From: Mesorhizobium sp. SARCC-RB16n
GTDB taxonomy: Bacteria; Pseudomonadota; Alphaproteobacteria; Rhizobiales; Rhizobiaceae
Length of the DNA: 64,000 nucleotides
Assembly (NCBI RefSeq): GCF_008520305.1
Contig: NZ_ML703256.1
Span: forward strand, 264,433-328,432
Direction of reading: 5' to 3'
Part shown: positions 43,055-52,636 of the stretch, piece by piece
How positions within the stretch are numbered: position 1 is the first letter of the stretch
Layout of the letters: each line of letters starts with the position of its first letter
The notes under the pieces: model-generated
Database searches by the model: none
Told to the model about the DNA's origin: nothing
Seen by the model: only the letters and a program-made list of their open reading frames with translations
Position numbers and translations under genes: made by a program

Positions 43055-44356
43055 ATGAGCGAGGGACACTCGACCTATACGCCAAAGACCGGTATCGAAC
43101 GCTGGTTCGACGCCCGCATGCCGCTGCCCAGGATGGTCTATGACAGCTTCGTCGCCTATCCAGTGCCGCGCAACCTGAACTATATGTGGACCTTCGGCGG
43201 CATCCTGGCCATCATGCTGGTCTCGCAGATACTGACCGGCATCGTGCTGGCGATGCATTATACGTCGGACAGCACTCTCGCCTTCAATTCGGTCGAGAAG
43301 ATCATGCGCGACGTCAATTCCGGCTGGCTCCTGCGCTACATGCATGCCAACGGCGCGTCGTTCTTCTTCATCGCGGTCTACCTGCATATCTTCCGCGGTC
43401 TTTATTACGGCTCCTACAAGGCGCCGCGTGAGCTGCTGTGGATTCTGGGCTGCATCATCTACCTCCTGATGATGGCGACCGGCTTCATGGGCTACGTGCT
43501 GCCTTGGGGGCAGATGAGCTTCTGGGGCGCCACCGTCATCACCGGCTTCTTCAGTGCCATTCCGCTGGTCGGCGACTGGATCCAGCAGCTGCTGCTCGGC
43601 GGCTTTGCGGTCGACAACCCGACGCTCAACCGCTTCTTCGCACTGCACTATCTCCTGCCGTTCATGATCGCCGGCGTCGTCGTGCTGCACGTCTGGGCGC
43701 TCCATGTCGTGGGCCAATCGAACCCGACCGGCATCGAGGTCAAGTCGAAGACCGACACCGTCGCCTTCACCCCCTACGCGACCATCAAGGACGCGTTCGG
43801 CATGATCGTGTTCCTGTTCATCTTCGCCTATTTCGTCTTCTTCCTGCCGAACTATCTCGGCCACGCCGACAATTACATCGTCGCGAACCCGCTGAAGACG
43901 CCGGCCCATATCGTGCCGGAATGGTACTTCCTGCCGTTCTACGCGATCCTGCGCGCCATCACCTTCAATATCGGGCCGATCAATTCCAAGCTCGGCGGCG
44001 TGCTGTGCATGTTTGGCGCCATCGTCATGCTGTTCCTGGTGCCGTGGCTCGACACCTCCAAGGTGCGCTCGGCGGTCTACCGGCCCTGGTACAAGCTGTT
44101 CTTCTGGCTGTTCGTGGCCGATGCCATCCTGCTTGGCTGGCTGGGCTCGCAGCCGGCGGAAGGCAGCTATGTGTTCATGGCGCAGATGGCGACGCTGTTC
44201 TACTTCGCCTTCTTCCTGATCGCGCTGCCGGTGCTTGGCCTGATCGAGACACCGCGCAGACTGCCCAACTCGATCACCGAAGCGGTTCTCGAGAAGAACA
44301 AGGGTGGCAGCGGGCATCCGGCGGGCGCCACGGCAGCACCTGAGACCAAGGGCTGA
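43055..44356 (+). CDS. petB: Ubiquinol-cytochrome c reductase cytochrome b
   Basis: This 433-residue membrane subunit has eight predicted helices and two b haems. Conserved blocks are [20 protein letters not shown] (haem ligands), [20 protein letters not shown] (Qo site), and the PEWY motif in [17 protein letters not shown]. It houses the quinol-oxidising and quinone-reducing sites. It is encoded separately from cytochrome c1, unlike the fused fbcH of Bradyrhizobium, which agrees with a Rhizobiaceae/Phyllobacteriaceae origin. Confidence 0.97.
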   Translation: MSEGHSTYTPKTGIERWFDARMPLPRMVYDSFVAYPVPRNLNYMWTFGGILAIMLVSQILTGIVLAMHYTSDSTLAFNSVEKIMRDVNSGWLLRYMHANGASFFFIAVYLHIFRGLYYGSYKAPRELLWILGCIIYLLMMATGFMGYVLPWGQMSFWGATVITGFFSAIPLVGDWIQQLLLGGFAVDNPTLNRFFALHYLLPFMIAGVVVLHVWALHVVGQSNPTGIEVKSKTDTVAFTPYATIKDAFGMIVFLFIFAYFVFFLPNYLGHADNYIVANPLKTPAHIVPEWYFLPFYAILRAITFNIGPINSKLGGVLCMFGAIVMLFLVPWLDTSKVRSAVYRPWYKLFFWLFVADAILLGWLGSQPAEGSYVFMAQMATLFYFAFFLIALPVLGLIETPRRLPNSITEAVLEKNKGGSGHPAGATAAPETKG

Positions 44357-44383
44357 GCGGTAGAGAATCTAAGGGGATTTGGC

Positions 44384-45256
44384 ATGAAAAAGATTCTCAC
44401 CTCGCTGGCGCTGATCGGCCTTGTGGCCGCCGGCACTGGGGTTGCAGGCACTTGGGCGTTCGCGGCCGAAGAAGCGCACAACGCGGCGGCTCCGACGCAT
44501 TTCCCGATCAACGAGCCGAAGGAAATGAGCTGGAGCTTCACCGGCCCGTTCGGCACCTATGACAAGGCGCAGCTGCAGCGCGGCCTGAAGGTCTACAAGG
44601 AAGTCTGCTCGGCCTGCCATTCGATGAACCTGGTGGCGTTCCGCACATTGTCGGACCTGGGCTACAACGACGCCCAGATCAAGACGTTCGCAGCCGAATA
44701 CACCATCCATGACGGTCCCAACGATGCCGGCGACATGTTCGACCGCCCCGGCAAGCCGTCGGACCATTTCCCGGCGCCGTTCGCCAATGAGGAAGCCGCG
44801 GCTGCCTCCAATGGCGGCGCGGCGCCGCCCGACATGTCGCTGCTGGCCAAGGCGCGTGGCGTCGAGCGCGGCTTTCCGCAGTTCGTCTTCGACATCTTCA
44901 CCCAGTATGACGCAGGCGGCCCGGACTATATCCATTCGCTGCTGACCGGCTACGACCAGGCGCCGCCCGCCGGCATGGTCATCCCGGAAGGCACGCACTA
45001 CAACCCGTACTTCATGTCCGGCGTGTCGCTCAAGATGCCCAAGCCGCTCTCCGACGGCCAGGTGACCTATGACGACGGCGCGCCGCAGACCGTCGACCAG
45101 TATGCCCGCGACGTGTCGACCTTCCTAGCATGGGCGGCCGAGCCGCACATGGAAGCCCGCAAGAAGACCGGCTTCCGCGTGCTGGTGTTCCTGCTTCTGT
45201 TCGGCGCGCTGGTCTACATGACCAAGCGCAAGGTATGGGAAGCCGTTGCGCACTAA
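44384..45256 (+). CDS. petC: Ubiquinol-cytochrome c reductase cytochrome c1
   Basis: This 290-residue protein has a signal peptide (about 1-27, ending WAFAA), haem motif CSACH in KVYKEVCSACHSMNLVAFRT, a Met ligand region near NPYFMSGVSLKMPKPL, and a C-terminal membrane anchor (GFRVLVFLLLFGALVYMTKR). It passes electrons from the Rieske centre to soluble cytochrome c. It ends the petABC operon and is followed by a 100-bp imperfect palindrome. Confidence 0.96.
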   Translation: MKKILTSLALIGLVAAGTGVAGTWAFAAEEAHNAAAPTHFPINEPKEMSWSFTGPFGTYDKAQLQRGLKVYKEVCSACHSMNLVAFRTLSDLGYNDAQIKTFAAEYTIHDGPNDAGDMFDRPGKPSDHFPAPFANEEAAAASNGGAAPPDMSLLAKARGVERGFPQFVFDIFTQYDAGGPDYIHSLLTGYDQAPPAGMVIPEGTHYNPYFMSGVSLKMPKPLSDGQVTYDDGAPQTVDQYARDVSTFLAWAAEPHMEARKKTGFRVLVFLLLFGALVYMTKRKVWEAVAH

Positions 45257-45276
45257 GGCCTGTTGATCTTCTGGTG

Positions 45277-45376
45277 AGGCCGGTCTGCAAACGACGGCTT
45301 CCTGCGCTTCCGGTGCTCACGTACTTCAAGTACGCTCCGCTCCGGTTCTCGGAAACCATCGTTTTCGACTCGGCCT
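45277..45376. repeat. 100-bp imperfect palindrome after petC
   Basis: The outer arms are AGGCCG (from 45277) and CGGCCT (to 45376), with matching blocks AAACGA/TCGTTT, TTCC/GGAA and CCGG/CCGG, and a centre at CGTACTTCAAGTACG. The two 50-bp arms match at most positions with small gaps. It begins 20 bp after the petC stop and looks like a dispersed rhizobial palindromic element. It may double as a transcription stop. Confidence 0.75.
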
Positions 45377-45457
45377 GACCTGAATCTCAAAAGGCCTTGG
45401 GCCGTTCAGAGGGGCGCCGCGAGGTGCCCGTGCCCTTTCTGCTTTTCGGGTTGGATT

Positions 45458-45480
45458 ACACCGCCACGCCTTGGCGGTGT
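45458..45480. repeat. Hairpin upstream of the acid phosphatase gene
   Basis: ACACCGCCA (45458-45466) and TGGCGGTGT (45472-45480) form a perfect 9-bp stem with a five-base loop. There is no T-run. It lies 58 bp before the phosphatase start, so it could be a 5' leader structure. Confidence 0.6.
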
Positions 45481-45538
45481 CACATGGCCGTCACCGCACA
45501 TCGCGATCCTGCGGCGCTCTCATCAAAGGATCACGCCC

Positions 45539-46234
45539 ATGAAAAGATACGCATCGCTTGCGGCAGGCCTGCTGCTGCTCGTCGTCGGTTCCGCGGCCCG
45601 CGCCGAAGACGCAAAACCCTTCATCACCAACAAGGATGTCGACCTGACGATGATCCTGCCGCCTCCGCCGGCCAATGATTCGGCGCAAACCAAGGCCGAG
45701 CTTGGGGAGGTGCTGACCATGCAAGTCACGCGCACACCCGAAATGGAAGCCCGCGCCATCGCCGATGCCGAGGAAAACGTCTGGCGTTTCGCCGATGTCA
45801 TGGGGCCGAATTTCAACAAGGACAAGCTGCCGAAATTCAGCGCCTTCTTCGATCGCGTGGTGGAGACCGAAGGCGCCGTCGTCGACCCGGCGAAGGATGT
45901 CTGGAAGCGCCCGCGCCCGCACCAGCTCAGCGACCTCGTCAAGCCGGTGGTCAAGCTGTCGAGCTCCGGTTCCTGGCCGTCCGGCCACGCGACTGTCGGC
46001 ACGATGATGGGCATCATCCTGTCCGACATGGTTCCGGAAAAGCGCGCCGAGATCATGGCACGCGCGGCCGAGTTCGCACATAACCGCATCGTCGGCGGCA
46101 TCCACTATCCGTCCGACGTCGAGATGGGCAAGATTTCCGGCAGCGTCATCGCCGCGGTCCTGCTCAACCGCGATGACTTCAAGGCTGAATACGACGTGGC
46201 CAAGGCCGAGCTGCGTTCCGGCCTCGGCATGTAA
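45539..46234 (+). CDS. PAP2-family class A acid phosphatase, periplasmic
   Basis: This 231-residue protein has a signal peptide (MKRYASLAAGLLLLVVGSAA). The three phosphatase motifs are KRPRPHQ (Lys and Arg), GSWPSGHAT, and NRIVGGIHYPSDV (catalytic His and Asp). Non-specific acid phosphatases of this class release phosphate from organic esters in the periplasm. The region before the start carries a palindrome and a hairpin but no clear Pho box by eye. A strong terminator follows. Confidence 0.9.
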   Translation: MKRYASLAAGLLLLVVGSAARAEDAKPFITNKDVDLTMILPPPPANDSAQTKAELGEVLTMQVTRTPEMEARAIADAEENVWRFADVMGPNFNKDKLPKFSAFFDRVVETEGAVVDPAKDVWKRPRPHQLSDLVKPVVKLSSSGSWPSGHATVGTMMGIILSDMVPEKRAEIMARAAEFAHNRIVGGIHYPSDVEMGKISGSVIAAVLLNRDDFKAEYDVAKAELRSGLGM

Positions 46235-46262
46235 GCTTTCGCCGATTGCCGTCTGTTCGAGC

Positions 46263-46286
46263 GGGGCGCCTTCGGGCGCCCCTTTC
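46263..46286 (+). terminator. Rho-independent terminator after the phosphatase gene
   Basis: GGGGCGCC (46263-46270) and GGCGCCCC (46275-46282) form an 8-bp stem with a TTCG loop, followed by TTTCT, 28 bp after the stop codon. Confidence 0.85.
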
Positions 46287-46464
46287 TCGTGGTGGCCGCG
46301 GCCTGCGCCCACGGCAAGGAAATCGCCTGGCGTTTGCTGCCAATCCTTTGCCGGATGCGCTTGTCTCGACCGTCACATCGCGCTAGCCGTTGTCGGTCGC
46401 GACGGGTTACGATCGGCCCCCGCGCCGTTTCGCCTCTGTCAGCTGGATCATCCGGAGCCGCTTC

Positions 46465-47010
46465 ATGAAATCCTCGCTCGAAGACACGCTGCTGGCGTCG
46501 ATCCGCACCATTCCGGACTATCCCAGGCCGGGTATCCTGTTTCGCGACATCACCACGCTGCTCGGCAACGCACGCGCCTTCCGCCGTGCCATCGACGAGC
46601 TGGTGCATCCCTATGCCGGGCAAAAGATTGACAAGATCGCCGGCATCGAAGCGCGCGGCTTCATCCTGGGCGGCGCCGTCGCCCATCAGCTTTCGGCCGG
46701 CTTCGTGCCGATCCGCAAGAAGGGCAAGCTGCCTTATGAGACCGTGCGCGTCGCCTACAGCCTGGAATACGGGCTTGACGAGATGGAGATGCACAAGGAC
46801 GGCGTAGCGCCCGGCGAGAAGGTGATCCTGGTCGACGATCTGATCGCCACCGGTGGCACGGCTGAAGCGGCGGTCAAGCTGCTGCGCCAGATCGGGGCGG
46901 ATATCCTCGCCGCCTGCTTCGTCATCGACCTGCCGGATCTGGGTGGCCGCGCCAAGCTCGAGGCGCTTGGCGTGCCGGTGCGGACGCTGATCGGGTTCGA
47001 GGGGCATTGA
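46465..47010 (+). CDS. apt: Adenine phosphoribosyltransferase
   Basis: This 181-residue enzyme joins adenine to PRPP to form AMP in purine salvage. It shows [18 protein letters not shown] near the start, [14 protein letters not shown], and the PRPP-binding loop [20 protein letters not shown]. The ATG at 46465 starts the conserved region, with GGAG nine bases upstream. It is a single rightward gene with a palindromic repeat 10 bp after its stop. Confidence 0.96.
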   Translation: MKSSLEDTLLASIRTIPDYPRPGILFRDITTLLGNARAFRRAIDELVHPYAGQKIDKIAGIEARGFILGGAVAHQLSAGFVPIRKKGKLPYETVRVAYSLEYGLDEMEMHKDGVAPGEKVILVDDLIATGGTAEAAVKLLRQIGADILAACFVIDLPDLGGRAKLEALGVPVRTLIGFEGH

Positions 47011-47020
47011 AGGGTCGGAT

Positions 47021-47049
47021 CTTGCCTTCTCCCACAGGGGGAGAAGGAA
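47021..47049. repeat. Palindromic repeat between apt and the MaoC gene
   Basis: CCTTCTCCC (47025-47033) pairs with GGGAGAAGG (47039-47047). The CTTGCCTTCTCC arm matches the arm of the palindrome at 21404-21447, so both are copies of one dispersed family. It lies between convergent stops and may end both transcripts. Confidence 0.7.
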
Positions 47050-47057
47050 GAGACGCC

Positions 47058-47516
47058 TCACCCCACCTTCACCAGCACCGCGCTCTCGAATTCCAGCACC
47101 TTGCCGCCGGTCGAATCGGAAGCCTCGCAGAGCAGCGCCAGCAACCGCCAGCCGGGGCGGGATGCGATGGGGCGGTGGGAAAGCGCCGTGCGCGTGAAGG
47201 TGATGGTTTGCCCGGCATAGACCGGTTTCAGCCATTTCAGGTTCTTGAATCCGGGCGAGGGGCCGAATTCGGGCAGCGGGCCGTCCCAGCCTTCGGCGTC
47301 CAGGCGGGTCTCCAGATTAAGCTTCATCCAGGTGGCCGCGGTGTGCCAGCCAGAGGCGCAGAGCCCGCCAAGCACGCTCTTCCTCGCGGCTTCTTCGTCG
47401 ATATGGAAGATCTGCGGGTCGTATTTGCGGGCGAACGCCTTGATCGCCTCGGGCTCGAACGTGTGCGAACCCAGCGTCACCGTGGTGCCGATGCGGAAGA
47501 ATTCGTCCAATGTCAT
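47058..47516 (-). CDS. MaoC-like hotdog-fold dehydratase (second of pair)
   Basis: This 152-residue protein has the R-hydratase-like pattern YDPQIFHIDEEAARKSVLGG followed by LCASGWHTAATWMK, which resembles the Asp/His-containing catalytic segment of MaoC enoyl-CoA hydratases. Such enzymes hydrate 2-enoyl-CoA, and several act in side pathways. The ATG at 47516 overlaps the stop of the upstream MaoC gene by 4 bp. The two proteins are related, so a heterodimer is likely. Confidence 0.86.
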   Translation of the reverse strand: MTLDEFFRIGTTVTLGSHTFEPEAIKAFARKYDPQIFHIDEEAARKSVLGGLCASGWHTAATWMKLNLETRLDAEGWDGPLPEFGPSPGFKNLKWLKPVYAGQTITFTRTALSHRPIASRPGWRLLALLCEASDSTGGKVLEFESAVLVKVG

Positions 47517-47983
47517 GACAGGTTCCCCGCGGCATCGCGCGTCAGGAACATGACGGAATTCTCGAGCTCGAAGACGCTTTCGCCGCGCTGGTTGACCAGT
47601 TCGCTGCGCATGGTCACGAAGCCGAGTTGCGGCTTCGACTTGGACAGGCGCCTGGCGAGAACCACGAGGCTGCCGCGCAGCGTATCGCCCGCGAGCACCG
47701 GCTTCTTCCATTTGACCTGATCGACGCCGGGCGCGCCCTGGCAGGTGGAGTCCAGCAGGAAGGCATCGCACAGCATGCGCATGAACATGGCGCAGGTGTG
47801 CCAGCCCGAAGCCGAGAGGCCGCCGAGAATGCTGGCCTTGCCGGCCTCTTCGTCGAGATGCATCGGCTGCGCATCGAATTCGCTGGCGAACTCGATGATC
47901 TCCGCCGCGCTCACCTGTTTGGCGCCGAGGTCGAACGAGGTCCCCTCGACGAAGTCCTCATAAGCCCATGTCTTTGCGGTCAT
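47513..47983 (-). CDS. MaoC-like hotdog-fold dehydratase (first of pair)
   Basis: This 156-residue protein has FDAQPMHLDEEAGKASILGG then LSASGWHTCAMFMRM, the same segment as its neighbour. The start at 47983 (MTAKTWAYEDFVEG) fits the family; longer versions run into non-coding sequence. It overlaps the second MaoC gene by 4 bp. No acyl-CoA dehydrogenase or synthase gene is nearby, so the pathway remains open. Confidence 0.86.
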   Translation of the reverse strand: MTAKTWAYEDFVEGTSFDLGAKQVSAAEIIEFASEFDAQPMHLDEEAGKASILGGLSASGWHTCAMFMRMLCDAFLLDSTCQGAPGVDQVKWKKPVLAGDTLRGSLVVLARRLSKSKPQLGFVTMRSELVNQRGESVFELENSVMFLTRDAAGNLS

Positions 47984-48090
47984 GGTCAGGAAATCCGATT
48001 TGCAGAACGCGCGATCCCTTTTGGATCGGCAAACTCGGATGCAGGCCGGGCGGCCTTTGGTCAAGCAATTTTTACTGCGCCAGACCGTGT

Positions 48091-49065
48091 TCAGAGCCAG
48101 CCGCGGCGGCGGAAATACCAGAACGGCAGGATCGCCGACAGGATCATCAGGCCGATGGCGAAGGGATAGCCGAGTTCCCATTTCAGCTCGGGGATGACGT
48201 CGAAATTCATGCCGTAGATCGAGGCAACCAGCGTCGGCGGAAGGAAGATGACGGCAGCGACGGAGAAGATCTTGATGATGGCGTTCTGCTCGATCGAAAT
48301 CATGCCGAGCGTGGCGTCGAGCAGGAAGGAGATCTTCTGCGACAGGAAGGTGGCGTGGTCGGCAAGCGACAGCACGTCGCGCGACAAGGTCTTGATGCGG
48401 GCGCGGACATCCTTGCTCATCTTGGTCAGTGTCGCGACATGGGCGAGGAAACCGGCCAACCGCTGCAACGAGATCAGGCTGTCGCGGACGGAGGAGGCGA
48501 TATCTTCCTTGCGGCCGATGGCCTTCAGGAGTTCCTGGAAGTCGCGGTTGCGCTTCGACACCTTGGTCGAGCGCGCCTCGAAGATGTCGCGCGAGATCTG
48601 CTCGATGTCGCGGCCGGCGCGCTCCAGGATGTCGGCGAGACGGTCGACGATCGCCTCCAGCAGGCCGATCAGGATGGTGTCGCCGCTGGTGCAGCCGGTC
48701 GCCACTTTCTCGGCGCGCAACGGGAAGGTCTTGAACGCCTTCGGTTCGTGGTAGCGCACGGTGATCAGCCTGGCGCCGGCGAGCACGAAGGTGACCGGTG
48801 ACATCAGGGGATCGTCGACCTCCGTCTGGGCAGGTAGCGTGGCGGTCATGAAGTAGGCGCCGTCCTCGATATAGAGGCGGCTCGAAATCTCGATCTCTTC
48901 CATCTCCTCGCGGGTCGGGATGGCGATGCCGAGCCAGCTCTCGATGGCGGCCTCTTCCTCCTTGGTCGGATTGAAGAGATCGGCCCAGACGACCTTGTCG
49001 CCATTGGCCAGCAGGTCGTCGGTGAGGCGCAGGCGATCATTGTCGACGACGAAGGCCTTGATCAT
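48091..49065 (-). CDS. corA: CorA-family magnesium transporter
   Basis: This 324-residue protein has the CorA layout: a large cytosolic N-terminal part, a long stalk helix, and two C-terminal membrane helices. The signature GMN is in IYGMNFDVIPELKWELG. The end (MILSAILPFWYFRRRGWL) is typical. CorA pentamers carry Mg2+ (also Co2+, Ni2+) inward. It is a single leftward gene 107 bp upstream of the MaoC pair. Confidence 0.94.
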   Translation of the reverse strand: MIKAFVVDNDRLRLTDDLLANGDKVVWADLFNPTKEEEAAIESWLGIAIPTREEMEEIEISSRLYIEDGAYFMTATLPAQTEVDDPLMSPVTFVLAGARLITVRYHEPKAFKTFPLRAEKVATGCTSGDTILIGLLEAIVDRLADILERAGRDIEQISRDIFEARSTKVSKRNRDFQELLKAIGRKEDIASSVRDSLISLQRLAGFLAHVATLTKMSKDVRARIKTLSRDVLSLADHATFLSQKISFLLDATLGMISIEQNAIIKIFSVAAVIFLPPTLVASIYGMNFDVIPELKWELGYPFAIGLMILSAILPFWYFRRRGWL

Positions 49066-49250
49066 CGCCGGTTCTCCCTTGCTGACTTAAAGGGTGCGCT
49101 CAGGTTGACGCATCGTGTCGGATTGCACGGAACAGGCGCTTTCGACGAGAGCGCCGATCCGTGCAGCAGCCGATTAGACCCGCGATGTGACAAGGTCAAG
49201 GCAGGGGAAAGCGGCGCTGATCCTCCCGGCCGACCATGGCTCCTGGCCGG

Positions 49251-50354
49251 TCAAGTATTGAACTTGAACAGCATGACGTCGCCGTCCTGGACGACATATT
49301 CCTTGCCTTCGTCACGCGCCTTGCCGGCTTCCTTGGCCGCCACTTCGCCGCCCAATGTGACGAAGTCGTTGTAGGCGATGGTCTGGGCGCGGATGAAGCC
49401 GCGTTCGAAGTCGGTGTGGATGACGCCGGCGGCCTGCGGGGCCTTGTCGCCCTTGTGGATGGTCCAGGCGCGCGTTTCCTTCGGGCCGGCGGTGAAATAG
49501 GTGATCAAATGCAACAGGTCGTAGCCAGCGCGGATGACCTTGTTCAGGCCTGGCTCGTCGAGCCCAAGCGAGGACAGGAACTCCATCTCCTCTTCGTCCG
49601 AGAGCTGGGCGACTTCGGCCTCGATCGCGGCCGAGATCACCACGGTGCCGGCGCCCTGCGCGGTGGCCATCTTTTCCACGGCCTTGGTGTGCTCGTTGCC
49701 GGTGGCGGCATCGGCCTCGGCGACGTTGCAGACATAGAGCACGGGATGCGAGGTCAGAAGGTTCAGGCCCTGCAGGATGCGCAGGTCCTCCGCCGAAATG
49801 CCCTTGAGCAGGATGCGGGTCGGCTTGCCGGCCTGCAGCAACTCAAGCGCCGCCTCCATCATCGGCAGCACCGTGGTCGCTTCCTTGTCCTTGCTGCCGG
49901 CGCGCTTGCGGAACTGCACGACGCGGCGCTCGAGGCTGTCCAGGTCGGCGAGCATCAGCTCGGTCTCGACGGTCTCGGCGTCGGCGACAGGGTCGATGCG
50001 GCCCTCGACATGGGTGATGTCGTCATCCTCGAAACAGCGCAGCACATGCACGATGGCGTCGACCTCGCGGATGTTGGCGAGGAACTGGTTGCCCAACCCT
50101 TCGCCCTTCGAGGCGCCGCGCACCAGGCCGGCAATGTCGACGAAAGAGATGCGGGTTGGGATGATCTCCTTCGACTTGGCGATCTCGGCGATCTTCTGCA
50201 GGCGCGGATCGGGCACCGCCACCTCGCCGGTGTTCGGTTCGATGGTGCAGAAGGGATAGTTGGCGGCCTGCGCGGCGGCCGTCCTCGTCAGCGCGTTGAA
50301 AAGCGTCGACTTGCCGACGTTGGGCAAGCCAACGATGCCGCATTTGAAACCCAT
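49251..50354 (-). CDS. ychF: Redox-regulated ATPase YchF (OBG-type P-loop protein)
   Basis: This 367-residue protein has the G1 motif GLPNVGKSTLFNALTRT near the start, a G3 region VDIAGLVRGASKGEGLGNQF, and the C-terminal TGS-like domain (LGGEVAAKEAGKARDEGKEY). YchF is a universally conserved OBG ATPase that prefers ATP to GTP and binds the ribosome. It lies 95 bp downstream of pth on the same strand, a common pairing (rplY-pth-ychF). Confidence 0.97.
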   Translation of the reverse strand: MGFKCGIVGLPNVGKSTLFNALTRTAAAQAANYPFCTIEPNTGEVAVPDPRLQKIAEIAKSKEIIPTRISFVDIAGLVRGASKGEGLGNQFLANIREVDAIVHVLRCFEDDDITHVEGRIDPVADAETVETELMLADLDSLERRVVQFRKRAGSKDKEATTVLPMMEAALELLQAGKPTRILLKGISAEDLRILQGLNLLTSHPVLYVCNVAEADAATGNEHTKAVEKMATAQGAGTVVISAAIEAEVAQLSDEEEMEFLSSLGLDEPGLNKVIRAGYDLLHLITYFTAGPKETRAWTIHKGDKAPQAAGVIHTDFERGFIRAQTIAYNDFVTLGGEVAAKEAGKARDEGKEYVVQDGDVMLFKFNT

Positions 50355-50449
50355 GGTGTCCGGTCCTATCGGGAAAGCGAAATTTGATGAGGGCTATGGG
50401 CGATAGGGGTGATCAACGTCAAGCCCTGTAACGTCGATGGTCCTGCGCC

Positions 50450-51187
50450 TCAGTCCTTGTTGCCGAACAGCTTTTTCAGCATGGCGGCCATTGGGCCGGT
50501 CTCAGGCAGTTTGGCGGGTGCCTGCTGGGGGCGGGCCTGGCGGGCCTGGCTCTGCTGTTTCGGAGCCTGCTTCTGCGCCGGCTTTTCCGGTTCGGCGCCG
50601 GCCTTACCCTGGACGGCAAGGGCGGCTTTGTTCATGAAGCCGGATTCGTCGCCCTTGACGATCATCGCCGCATTGTCGGCGATCGCGTCGAGCAGCGGGT
50701 CGAGCCAGTCGCGGTCGGCCTTGGCGAAATCGCCGAGCACGTGATGCTGGACCATTTCCTTGACGCCGGGATGGCCGACGCCGATGCGCACGCGGCGATA
50801 GGCATTGCCGACATGACCGTCGATCGAGCGGATGCCGTTGTGGCCGCCGGCGCCACCGCCGGTCTTGATGCGCAGCTTGCCTTCGGCAAGATCGATCTCG
50901 TCATAGAAGACGGTGAGGGCGGAAAGGTCGAGCTTGTAGAAGCGCAACGCTTCGCCGACCGACTGGCCGGATAGGTTCATGAAGGTCTGCGGCTTGATCA
51001 GGATGATCTTTTCGCCGCCGAGCGTGCCTTCGGAAATCAGGCCCTGGAACTTCTTCGACCAGGGCGAAAAGGAATGGCGGCGGGCGATAGCGTCCGCCGC
51101 CATGAAGCCGACATTGTGCCGGTTTTCAGCGTATTTCGCGCCCGGATTGCCGAGGCCTGCAAAGACAAGCGCCGTCTTCCCCGGCAT
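50450..51187 (-). CDS. pth: Peptidyl-tRNA hydrolase with a low-complexity C-terminal tail
   Basis: This 245-residue enzyme frees tRNAs from prematurely released peptidyl-tRNA. The catalytic core (about 1-190) has [20 protein letters not shown] with the catalytic His, and [20 protein letters not shown]. The last 50 residues are rich in Ala, Pro, Gln and Lys, and extend past the usual family end; such tails are common in rhizobia and may be disordered. The gene lies 22 bp downstream of rplY. Confidence 0.97.
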   Translation of the reverse strand: MPGKTALVFAGLGNPGAKYAENRHNVGFMAADAIARRHSFSPWSKKFQGLISEGTLGGEKIILIKPQTFMNLSGQSVGEALRFYKLDLSALTVFYDEIDLAEGKLRIKTGGGAGGHNGIRSIDGHVGNAYRRVRIGVGHPGVKEMVQHHVLGDFAKADRDWLDPLLDAIADNAAMIVKGDESGFMNKAALAVQGKAGAEPEKPAQKQAPKQQSQARQARPQQAPAKLPETGPMAAMLKKLFGNKD

Positions 51188-51209
51188 CGTCGCCTCCGGG
51201 CGGGAAAAC

Positions 51210-51851
51210 TTACTTCTCTTCGGCGGCCGGAGCCGCTTCGGGAGCCGCAGCCTCGACCGTCTCTTCCGCCTCCGGCTTCATCGCCGCCGAACCGGCAATG
51301 GTCGCGATGGTGAAGTCGCGATCGGAGATGACCGGCTTGACGCCAGCCGGCAGCTTGACCGCCGAGATATGGATCGAATCGCCGATGTCGGCGCCGGTGA
51401 GATCGACGGTGATGAATTCCGGGATCGCATTGGCCGGGCAGTGGAACTCGACCTCGTGACGCACGATGTTGAGCACGCCGCCACGCTTGATGCCGGGCGA
51501 CTTGTCTTCATTGATGAAGTGGACAGGCACGTCGACATTGACTTCCGTGTCCTTGCCAATGCGCAGGAAATCCACGTGCATCGGGAAGTCCTTGACCGGG
51601 TCGAGCTGGAAGTCCTTCGGCAGGACCTGGATCTTCTTGCCGTCGACATCGATCGTGGCGACCGTGGTCAGGAACCCGCCGCCATGGATCTTGTAGAAGA
51701 TGTCCTTGTAGGTGAGAGCGATCGCCAGGGGAGGCTGCTTGTCACCGTAAATTACTGCAGGCACTTTACCATTGCGGCGAACTGCACGGGCGGACCCCTT
51801 ACCGACCTGTTCGCGCGCTTCGGCCTTGAGCTCGTAAGTATCGTGGCTCAT
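51210..51851 (-). CDS. rplY: 50S ribosomal protein L25 (general stress protein Ctc type)
   Basis: This 213-residue protein is the long, two-domain form of L25. The N-terminal 5S rRNA-binding domain shows [20 protein letters not shown]. The C-terminal TL5 domain includes [20 protein letters not shown] and ends in a Glu/Ala-rich tail. It binds 5S rRNA in the large ribosomal subunit. It is the first gene of the leftward rplY-pth-ychF group; the upstream 235 bp to the OhrR-like gene should hold the promoter. Confidence 0.97.
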   Translation of the reverse strand: MSHDTYELKAEAREQVGKGSARAVRRNGKVPAVIYGDKQPPLAIALTYKDIFYKIHGGGFLTTVATIDVDGKKIQVLPKDFQLDPVKDFPMHVDFLRIGKDTEVNVDVPVHFINEDKSPGIKRGGVLNIVRHEVEFHCPANAIPEFITVDLTGADIGDSIHISAVKLPAGVKPVISDRDFTIATIAGSAAMKPEAEETVEAAAPEAAPAAEEK

Positions 51852-52086
51852 GGTTTTTCCTTTCGCGTGTTATGGAGCGCCTACGGTTGGCGATGTGCCG
51901 AGCCGTAAACGTCGAAAGCCGCCGGACCTCGATGTCCGAATGCCGGAAACCGCAGCGAGCGGATCTTTGTTCGGGATCACAAGGGGAAGGCAGCCTTCCG
52001 CCGCGTTGCCTCCAAGGGTGTCTACGCGGGTGGCGGCTCTATAGCGGAAGGCGGGCAGGCGTGCAAGCCATGGCCGGATGCCGTCG

Positions 52087-52515
52087 CTACCGGTCGCCAC
52101 TCAACGCATCGCGCAGTGCCTGGACCTGCCGGTTCAGGGCGTCGAGCTCGGCCAGCGTCATGCCCGAGCGTTCGACCAGGGTCTCGTTCAGGCAATTGCA
52201 CCGCACAAGCAGCTTGCGGCCAGCGGCTGTCAGATCGACCTGCACCTGGCGCTCGTCGGTCTGGCTGCGCTGGCGGGTTACCAGGTCAGCCTCTTCCATC
52301 CGCTTCACCAGCGGCGTGACCGTGCTCGATTCCAGAGCGAGCCTGTGCGCGATCGTGCCGACCGACATGCCAGCGGCTTCGCCCAGCGCGTTCAGCACCA
52401 GATATTGCGGATAGGTGATGCCCATCTCGTCCAGCATCGGCTTGTAGGTGCGATTGATCGCCATGCTGGTGGCGTAGAGCGTGAAGCAGAGCTGATTGTC
52501 CAATGGGAGAGGCAC
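52087..52515 (-). CDS. OhrR/MarR-family peroxide-sensing regulator
   Basis: This 142-residue winged-helix regulator begins LDNQLCFTLYATSMAINRTY, as in OhrR, where the conserved Cys (Cys10 here) is the organic-peroxide sensor. Two more cysteines (Cys106, Cys108 in VRCNCLNE) lie in the C-terminal helix region used by two-Cys OhrR proteins. The helix-turn-helix is in VGTIAHRLALESSTVTPLVK. It is divergent from the alpha/beta hydrolase, with three palindromic sites between the genes. It is likely to repress both until oxidised. Confidence 0.85.
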   Translation of the reverse strand: MPLPLDNQLCFTLYATSMAINRTYKPMLDEMGITYPQYLVLNALGEAAGMSVGTIAHRLALESSTVTPLVKRMEEADLVTRQRSQTDERQVQVDLTAAGRKLLVRCNCLNETLVERSGMTLAELDALNRQVQALRDALSGDR

Positions 52516-52566
52516 GACGCATTCCTTTGCCGATTAAGCGCCTGCAATATATACCACGAAAAATGA

Positions 52567-52576
52567 TATCGCGATA
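52567..52576. promoter_or_regulatory. Operator-like palindrome 1 (OhrR-side)
   Basis: TATCGCGATA is a perfect palindrome 51 bp upstream of the OhrR-like start codon. It shares the TATCG core with the two other sites in this divergent gap. Confidence 0.6.
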
Positions 52577-52619
52577 CATATTTTTGTAGACAAGACGATC
52601 AAGCTGAGATAGCGATATT

Positions 52620-52633
52620 GATATCGCGATATC
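52620..52633. promoter_or_regulatory. Operator-like palindrome 2
   Basis: GATATCGCGATATC is a perfect 14-bp palindrome about 33 bp upstream of the hydrolase start. It is the strongest of the three sites. Confidence 0.65.
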
Positions 52634-52636
52634 CTT

